6,862 nucleotides of DNA from Victivallales bacterium Lenti_02 (GTDB taxonomy: Bacteria > Verrucomicrobiota > Lentisphaeria > Oligosphaerales > Lenti-02): assembly GCA_001603055.1 (NCBI GenBank), contig LVAZ01000331.1:1-6862 (forward strand). The letters are read 5' to 3'. Shown here in pieces: positions 1 to 3,917 of the stretch (within the stretch, counting starts at the first letter, position 1; every line of letters begins with the position of its first letter). A model generated the notes under the pieces. The model was not told where the DNA came from. It worked only from the letters and a program-made list of their open reading frames with translations, and searched no databases. The position numbers and the translations under genes are program-made.

Positions 1-406
1 CCCGGCGGAATGCTGCCGAGCTGGGGCTCGGCGGGCCCAGGAAGAGAGCGGCGATTTCGTCGAGGATGGCGGCGGTCTCGCCGGTCTTGATGGGGAAGTT
101 CTGCTGGACTTCCTTGCGCTCCTTGCCGCCGAAGGGGGGATTGGCGAGGATGAGGTCGAAGCGGTCGCGCTCCTGGATGTCGGCCAGATTCTCGGCCAGG
201 GTGTTGGTGTGGGCGATGTTCGGGGCCTCGACGCCGTGGAGGATGAGATTCATCACCCCGATGACGTAGGCGAGGGACTTTTTCTCCTTGCCGTAGAGCG
301 TGCGGGTGTGGAGGGCGGCGCGCTGATCGGTGGTGAGGGGCTGGGCGGTGGCGGTGGCGATGGCCGCGAAGACCTCGTCGAGGTTCCTGAAGGTCTGTTC
401 GAACAT
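1..406 (-). pseudogene. hsdM: Internally deleted type I restriction-modification methylase (HsdM) remnant, runs off the left edge
   Basis: An open frame of 135 codons from the ATG at 406 to the window edge. Residues 1-13 (MFEQTFRNLDEVF) look like the extreme N-terminus of HsdM. Residues 24-112 match the family's central block, with TLYGKEKKSLAYVIGVMN at 36-53, the adenine-methylase motif IV NPPF at 89-92, and GGKERKEVQQNFPIKTGETA after it. Residues 114-121 (ILDEIAAL) resemble the C-terminal tail of HsdM. From memory of the family, about 200 residues, including the four-helix N-terminal region and the SAM-binding motif I, should lie between residues 13 and 24 but are absent, and a further large piece is missing after residue 112. 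No hsdS or hsdR is visible. No Shine-Dalgarno is seen before the ATG; the upstream 24 bp are C-rich on this strand. An active methylase is very unlikely; a small domesticated protein is possible. Comparison was by eye only. Confidence 0.6.
15..32. repeat. Small perfect inverted repeat at the window edge
   Basis: GCCGAGC (15-21) and GCTCGGC (26-32) form a 7-bp perfect stem with a 4-nt loop (TGGG). It lies where the hsdM-like frame stops resembling HsdM (residues after about 121, GPPSPSSAAFRR). It could be a dispersed palindromic element that ended the gene, or a chance GC-rich hairpin. Only genome-wide copy number can tell these apart. Confidence 0.4.
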
Positions 407-430
407 GGGGGAGGGGGTTCCGGAAGGGGG

Positions 431-1159
431 CTAGTGGCCGACGAGGAGGCGGTCGGCGAGTTCGCTGGGGAAATGGGCGTCGAGGATGCGCTGGCGGGCC
501 TTCTCGACGGGGTAGGGCACGCGGAGGAGGCGGATGAACTCGCGGCTTTCGTCGAAGATGACGACGGCGGCGCGCCAGTCGCCGTCGCGGGGCTGGCCGA
601 CGGAGCCGACGCCGATGGTGAGGCGCTGGTTGCGGGGGAGGAGGAGGTTGCCGAGGGAGTCCACCGAGATGGGTTTGCCGGCCCGGTGGCTGATGCGGAC
701 GGGGGCGTGGCAGTGGCCGTTGAAGCAGAGGCGGCGGGGCTGGAAGAGGAGGTGCTGGATCACCTCGCGGCGGTGGATCACGTAGGGCCATTCGGGGAAC
801 CAGACGTGGGAGGCGTGGCGCACGGTGAAGCTGCCGAAGTCGAGGGTCAGGGGCAGGGTGGCCAGCCAGTCCACGTAGTCCCGTTCGAGATGGGCCTGGG
901 TCCAGCGGATGGCGTGTTTGGCGGCGGGGCGGATGGCCCAGTCGCCGCCGATCTGGGTGGTGTAGTGGTCGTGGTTGCCCAGCACCGAGGGGATGCCGAG
1001 CTGGTGGACCAGATCGATGCACTCGCGGGGGCAGGCCCCGTAGCCGACGATGTCGCCGGTGCAGATGATGCGCTCGACGCGATGGGCGCGGAGGGTCTCC
1101 AGCGCCGCCTCGAGGGCGTCGATGTTGCCGTGGATGTCGCCGATGAAGCCGGTGAGCAT
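431..1159 (-). CDS. Metallophosphoesterase family protein (calcineurin-like phosphoesterase)
   Basis: A 242-residue protein of the compact bacterial metallophosphoesterase family, whose members hydrolyse phosphomono- or phosphodiesters with a two-metal centre in the cytoplasm. All signature blocks are present: GDIHGN at 7-12 (metal ligands D8, H10), GDIVGYG at 35-41 (D36), GNHDH at 61-65 (N62, H63), RHAS at 114-117 (H115) and GHCH at 148-151. The length is normal and there is no signal peptide or membrane segment. An upstream in-frame ATG at 1204 would add 15 residues (MAILVGNPDSGHTRD) without family resemblance, and it directly abuts a hairpin with no ribosome-binding site. I therefore start at 1159, although the Shine-Dalgarno there is also weak. 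The hsdM remnant follows 24 bp downstream on the same strand. The substrate cannot be predicted from sequence; family members include phosphodiesterases and protein phosphatases. Confidence 0.88.
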   Translation of the reverse strand: MLTGFIGDIHGNIDALEAALETLRAHRVERIICTGDIVGYGACPRECIDLVHQLGIPSVLGNHDHYTTQIGGDWAIRPAAKHAIRWTQAHLERDYVDWLATLPLTLDFGSFTVRHASHVWFPEWPYVIHRREVIQHLLFQPRRLCFNGHCHAPVRISHRAGKPISVDSLGNLLLPRNQRLTIGVGSVGQPRDGDWRAAVVIFDESREFIRLLRVPYPVEKARQRILDAHFPSELADRLLVGH

Positions 1160-1204
1160 GTCTCTCGTATGTCCGCTGTCTGGGTTTCCCACCAAGATAG
1201 CCAT

Positions 1205-1355
1205 GCGGCGGCTTCGCCGCTACCCGGAGGGGGAAAGGAAGTGGCGGAGGGAGGGGTTGCATCGTGGAACCTCGTGGCTAAGGTAGGGCCGATTCCCCGG
1301 CGCGGCCCTTCCGGGACTGCGTTCGTTGTTGTGAACCCTTCAGGAGGATATTCCG
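1205..1355. promoter_or_regulatory. Divergent intergenic region with two hairpins and a weak promoter candidate
   Basis: This gap separates the minus-strand phosphoesterase from the plus-strand NagB-like operon, so it should hold promoters for both. GCGGCG (1205-1210) and CGCCGC (1215-1220) form a 6-bp stem with a GCTT loop beside the upstream alternative start of the phosphoesterase. A second inverted repeat, GGGCCG (1286-1291) with CGGCCC (1303-1308), would lie in the leader of the operon. A poor sigma-70-like pair toward the plus strand is TTGCAT (1257-1262) and TAAGGT (1279-1284) with 16-bp spacing; each hexamer matches consensus at only 3 of 6 positions. A strong Shine-Dalgarno, AGGAGG at 1342-1347, sits 8 nt before the ATG at 1356. 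No recognised operator or riboswitch is visible. Confidence 0.35.
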
Positions 1356-2285
1356 ATGCGCAAGCGCAGTGTGGTGGCTCCGGACTGGTGGGACTACACC
1401 ACCATCGACGACGGGCTGGTGCGGGATGTGGCCCGGCTCACGGTGAAGGACCTGGAGCAGCTCTCCCGGCCCGGGTTCCGGGTGGTGATGTACGACACCA
1501 TCGAGTCCTTCTATCTGGCCGAGGCCCTCGAATACATCGAGGCCTGGAAGCAGTCCACGCCCGACAATCCCTGCGGCATCTGCGGCCCCATCGGCCCCAC
1601 CGAGCAACTGCCCCTCGTCGCCCAGATCGTCAACGCCACCGATATGGACCTCGGCGCGCTCGACGCCCATTTCTGGGGCATGGACGAATGGGTCGAGAAC
1701 GGCAAGGCCGTGGGGCTGAGCCATCCCCTGTCCTTCGCCAAATGCGATCTCGACCTGTGCTTCAACCGCATCCGGCCCGAGCTGCGCATGCCGATGGCGA
1801 ACCTGCATTTCCCCATCGATCTCGACGGTTACAGCGAGAGCTACGATGCCGTGAGCTGCAAGCTGATGCAGGGGGGCCAGGGCGACGTGAAGCACTGGGC
1901 CTTCAACGATCCTCTCCGCCGGGAAGGGGCCTACGCCGACGCGCCGCCCACTCCCGAGCAGTACCGCCAGCTCGGCACCCGCATCGTCGATCTCCACCCC
2001 ATGACCGTGATGCAGAACGCGCGCACCTCCGGCGGCGGCAACATCTCCCTGGTGCCCACCCAGGCCGCCACCGTCGGCCCCAGGGAAACCTGGAAGACCG
2101 AGAAGGTCTCCATCTGGCAGGCGGGATGCCACGACAACGCCTTCGGCATGCGCCTCACCACCTTCATGATCAGCAAGGGAATCGCCGACGCCGCCGTGCC
2201 CATGAGCCTGCTCGCCGACCATCCCAATGTGCAGTTCAATTTCTTCCGCCCCGGCATCGGGCCCTGCGAAGTGGAGATGCATTGA
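1356..2285 (+). CDS. NagB-fold glucosamine-6-phosphate deaminase/isomerase family protein
   Basis: A 309-residue cytoplasmic protein aligning by eye with NagB, which converts glucosamine-6-phosphate to fructose-6-phosphate and ammonia. GPIGPTEQLP (77-86) matches the phosphate-binding loop GLPTGGTP. MDEW (109-112) matches MDEY, giving D110 for E. coli D72, and HPLSFAKCDLDLCFNRI follows in register. GGQGDVKHWAFNDP (173-186) matches GGVGNDGHIAFNEP, keeping the histidine as H180. NAR (221-223) matches the NSR phosphate arginine. Oddities: the D141 position is V178 with an Asp one place earlier (D177), E148 is D185, and the lysine near E. coli K208 appears absent (GCHDN, 257-261). The N-terminus has about 40 extra residues compared with NagB. 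The start is fixed by AGGAGG 8 nt upstream. The PIG-L gene begins one base after the stop, so the two are translated together. Family membership is fairly secure; deaminase activity on GlcN-6-P is uncertain. Confidence 0.8.
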   Translation: MRKRSVVAPDWWDYTTIDDGLVRDVARLTVKDLEQLSRPGFRVVMYDTIESFYLAEALEYIEAWKQSTPDNPCGICGPIGPTEQLPLVAQIVNATDMDLGALDAHFWGMDEWVENGKAVGLSHPLSFAKCDLDLCFNRIRPELRMPMANLHFPIDLDGYSESYDAVSCKLMQGGQGDVKHWAFNDPLRREGAYADAPPTPEQYRQLGTRIVDLHPMTVMQNARTSGGGNISLVPTQAATVGPRETWKTEKVSIWQAGCHDNAFGMRLTTFMISKGIADAAVPMSLLADHPNVQFNFFRPGIGPCEVEMH

Positions 2286-2289
2286 GATG
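2273..2289 (+). promoter_or_regulatory. Ribosome-binding site and start that define the PIG-L gene
   Basis: GGAG at 2273-2276 lies 10 nt before the ATG at 2287 and sits inside the last codons of the upstream gene. The upstream stop TGA (2283-2285) is separated from this ATG by one base, typical of translational coupling. An earlier in-frame ATG at 2227 would give 20 unrelated residues overlapping the NagB-like gene, so it is not preferred. Confidence 0.7.
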
Positions 2290-3090
2290 AGCGACAAACC
2301 CACCGTTCTGGCCGTCGCCGCCCATCCCGACGACATCGAGATGACCATGGCCGGCACCCTCCTGCACCTGCGCGACCGCGGCTGGGAGGTCCACTACATG
2401 AACCTCGCCAACGGCTCCTGCGGCACGGCGGTGGACTCCGAGGAGGTCATCATCGCCAAACGCGCCGCCGAGGCCCGCGCCGCCTGCGACCTGGTCGGCT
2501 TCGTCTGGCACCCCCCCATCGTCAACGATCTCGGCGTGTACCACCGCAACGAGCAGATCTACCAGGTGGTGGCGGTGATCCGCGACGTCCGCCCCCGCAT
2601 CCTGCTCACCCAGTCCCCGGTGGACTACATGGAGGAGCACCAGAACGCCAGCCGGGTGGCCTGCACGGCCGCCTTCTGCCGGGGCATGGTGAACTGCTAC
2701 TCGGTGCCCACCCGCACCCCCATCGGCGACGATGTGGCCATCTACCACGCCCTGCCGCACGGACTGCGCGACCCGCTGCGCAAGCGGCTCCGCGCCGGCC
2801 AGTACGTGGACATTGCCGCCACCCTCGCCGCCAAGCGCGACATGCTCGCCTGCCACAAGAGCCAGAAGGAATGGCTCGATGTGAGCCAGGGCATGGACGC
2901 CTACCTCGAGGTGATGACCGATTTCGGCCGTCAGGTGGGCGCCCTCTCCGGCCGCTTCGAGTATGCCGAGGGCTGGCGCCGACACAATCATCTCGGCTAC
3001 AGCGCCCGCGAGATCGACCCCCTCAGCGAGGCGCTGGGCGGGCTCTGCGTCATCGACGAGGCCTACGAGCGCTGGCTCGACGAGGTCTAG
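2287..3090 (+). CDS. PIG-L (LmbE) family zinc-dependent de-N-acetylase
   Basis: A 267-residue protein of the PIG-L/LmbE family, which removes the acetyl group from N-acetylglucosamine-type sugars or conjugates using a single zinc. The N-terminal motif AHPDDIE (12-18) supplies H13 and D16 as zinc ligands and D15 as the usual catalytic base. SPVDYMEEHQNAS (110-122) supplies the third ligand, H118. LACHKSQ (188-193) is the conserved late histidine motif. Characterised members such as MshB and BshB have HPDH at the third-ligand site with a catalytic first histidine; here that position is M115. There is no signal peptide, so the enzyme should be cytoplasmic. The gene lies one base after the NagB-like gene, suggesting sequential acetyl and amino removal from the same sugar. 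A strong hairpin follows 11 bp after the stop. Family call is secure; the exact substrate is inferred only from the neighbour. Confidence 0.9.
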   Translation: MSDKPTVLAVAAHPDDIEMTMAGTLLHLRDRGWEVHYMNLANGSCGTAVDSEEVIIAKRAAEARAACDLVGFVWHPPIVNDLGVYHRNEQIYQVVAVIRDVRPRILLTQSPVDYMEEHQNASRVACTAAFCRGMVNCYSVPTRTPIGDDVAIYHALPHGLRDPLRKRLRAGQYVDIAATLAAKRDMLACHKSQKEWLDVSQGMDAYLEVMTDFGRQVGALSGRFEYAEGWRRHNHLGYSAREIDPLSEALGGLCVIDEAYERWLDEV

Positions 3091-3101
3091 TTTATGCAAG
3101 A

Positions 3102-3143
3102 TTGGGCGGGTCCGGCGGCCGGGCCCGCCCAACCGCTTGTTTT
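3102..3143 (+). terminator. Strong intrinsic terminator after the NagB-like/PIG-L operon
   Basis: TTGGGCGGG (3102-3110) pairs perfectly with CCCGCCCAA (3124-3132). The stem continues inward through one T-G wobble (3111/3123) and four more pairs (3112-3115 with 3119-3122), leaving a 3-nt loop: about 14 bp in all. A T-rich stretch, CTTGTTTT, follows at 3136-3143. It begins 11 bp after the PIG-L stop and separates this operon from the pseudopilin gene. Confidence 0.75.
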
Positions 3144-3165
3144 CCGGCGCGGGTCGCAGTATAGG
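3138..3165 (+). promoter_or_regulatory. Candidate sigma-70-like promoter for the pseudopilin gene
   Basis: TTGTTT (3138-3143) and TATAGG (3160-3165) are spaced by 16 bp; the -10 box matches TATAAT at four of six positions. The stretch 3133-3220 is clearly AT-richer than its surroundings and lies just after the terminator, where a new promoter is expected. The -35 box overlaps the terminator's T-tract. Promoter consensus in this phylum is not well known to me, so this is tentative. Confidence 0.3.
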
Positions 3166-3220
3166 ACTGGTCTAGCCTGTATTTTCCATCCGGTTTGTCA
3201 TCAACACAAAAGGACACGGC

Positions 3221-3865
3221 ATGAAACGGCGGTTCTTCACGTTGATCGAGTTGTTGGTGGTGATCGCGATCATCGCGATTCTGGCGTCGATGCTGCTGCC
3301 CGCTCTCCAGCAGGCCCGGGAGAAGGCCCGCGCCATTTCCTGCACCAGCCAGCTCAAGCAGATCGGGCTCGCCATCGCCATGTACGTGGACGACAGCAAG
3401 GAGACCCTGCCCACCGTCTACCAGCCGGACCCGGGCGGCGGCGCCCATCTGACCAACGGCTGGTGGTACAATCAGGTGGCCGGCTACGTGGGCGACCGCA
3501 AAATCTACAAATGCCCGTCCAACACCTCGACCCGCTGGAGCAACGGCGACATCCTCTACGCCCTGCCCAGCGCCTACGGCCATGCCTGGAATGGTGGGGG
3601 CACGATTCCACGCAAGATCGGCGAGTTCAGGAAGCCCAGCGCAACCCTGCTGGCCATGGATTCGGAATGGGCCTGGAGCCACTGGTGCCCCACTTGCAGT
3701 TCGAGCTGCACCTGCTGCACGGTCGGCTGCAAGCCCCCCTACAGCCCGACCCATGAAGTCCACCGCACCGGCGCCAATGTGCTCTATTTCGACGGCCACG
3801 TCGAGTCGCTTCAGAAGGGCGTGTTCCTGACCGACGCCGCGCTCTTCGCCCACGGCGGGCCATAG
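3221..3865 (+). CDS. Prepilin-type N-terminal cleavage/methylation domain protein (pseudopilin-like, H-x9-DG ending)
   Basis: A 214-residue protein with the type IV pilin/pseudopilin N-terminus: a short basic leader MKRRF, then FTLIELLVV with the conserved glutamate at position 5 of the mature form, and a hydrophobic helix to about residue 28. A charged helical stretch (QQAREKARAISCTSQLKQIG) leads into a globular part. Near the C-terminus, HRTGANVLYFDGHVESL (181-197) is the H-x9-DG signature of the DUF1559-like group that is greatly expanded in planctomycetes and Lentisphaerota. These proteins are anchored in the inner membrane and thought to join type II-secretion or pilus-like fibres; individual roles are mostly unknown. 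The residue before the expected cleavage site is Phe rather than Gly. Six cysteines cluster at 156-170. AAGGA at 3210-3214 lies 6 nt before the ATG. The large secreted protein gene starts 52 bp downstream, so co-transcription is likely. Confidence 0.9.
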   Translation: MKRRFFTLIELLVVIAIIAILASMLLPALQQAREKARAISCTSQLKQIGLAIAMYVDDSKETLPTVYQPDPGGGAHLTNGWWYNQVAGYVGDRKIYKCPSNTSTRWSNGDILYALPSAYGHAWNGGGTIPRKIGEFRKPSATLLAMDSEWAWSHWCPTCSSSCTCCTVGCKPPYSPTHEVHRTGANVLYFDGHVESLQKGVFLTDAALFAHGGP

Positions 3866-3917
3866 GTGCCCTTCCCGCCGCCGCGTTTCCGCCGCCATCA
3901 ACCCACGAGGTAATCCG

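Noticed and set aside
1286..1308. Leader hairpin considered as a riboswitch or attenuator
   Set aside because: Only one 6-bp stem with an 11-nt loop is seen; no conserved aptamer core, leader peptide or alternative pairing is evident.
209..2290. A 693-codon plus-strand open frame across the phosphoesterase and NagB-like genes
   Set aside because: It is antisense to a clear metallophosphoesterase and then out of frame with the NagB-like gene. Its composition shifts from Gly/Val/Asp-rich to Arg/Pro/His-rich at the gene boundary, as expected of a shadow frame.
1278..2357. Long minus-strand open frame opposite the NagB-like gene
   Set aside because: Composition typical of antisense GC-rich frames, no family motif, and it crosses the boundary of two genes on the other strand.
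2236..3132. Long minus-strand open frame opposite the PIG-L gene
   Set aside because: Val/Gly/Ala/His-rich shadow of a well-supported gene; no start signal or recognisable motif, and it runs through the terminator hairpin.
3094..3756. A 220-codon plus-strand frame starting in the terminator region
   Set aside because: It overlaps the pseudopilin gene in another frame, begins within the terminator hairpin region and has no recognisable domain.
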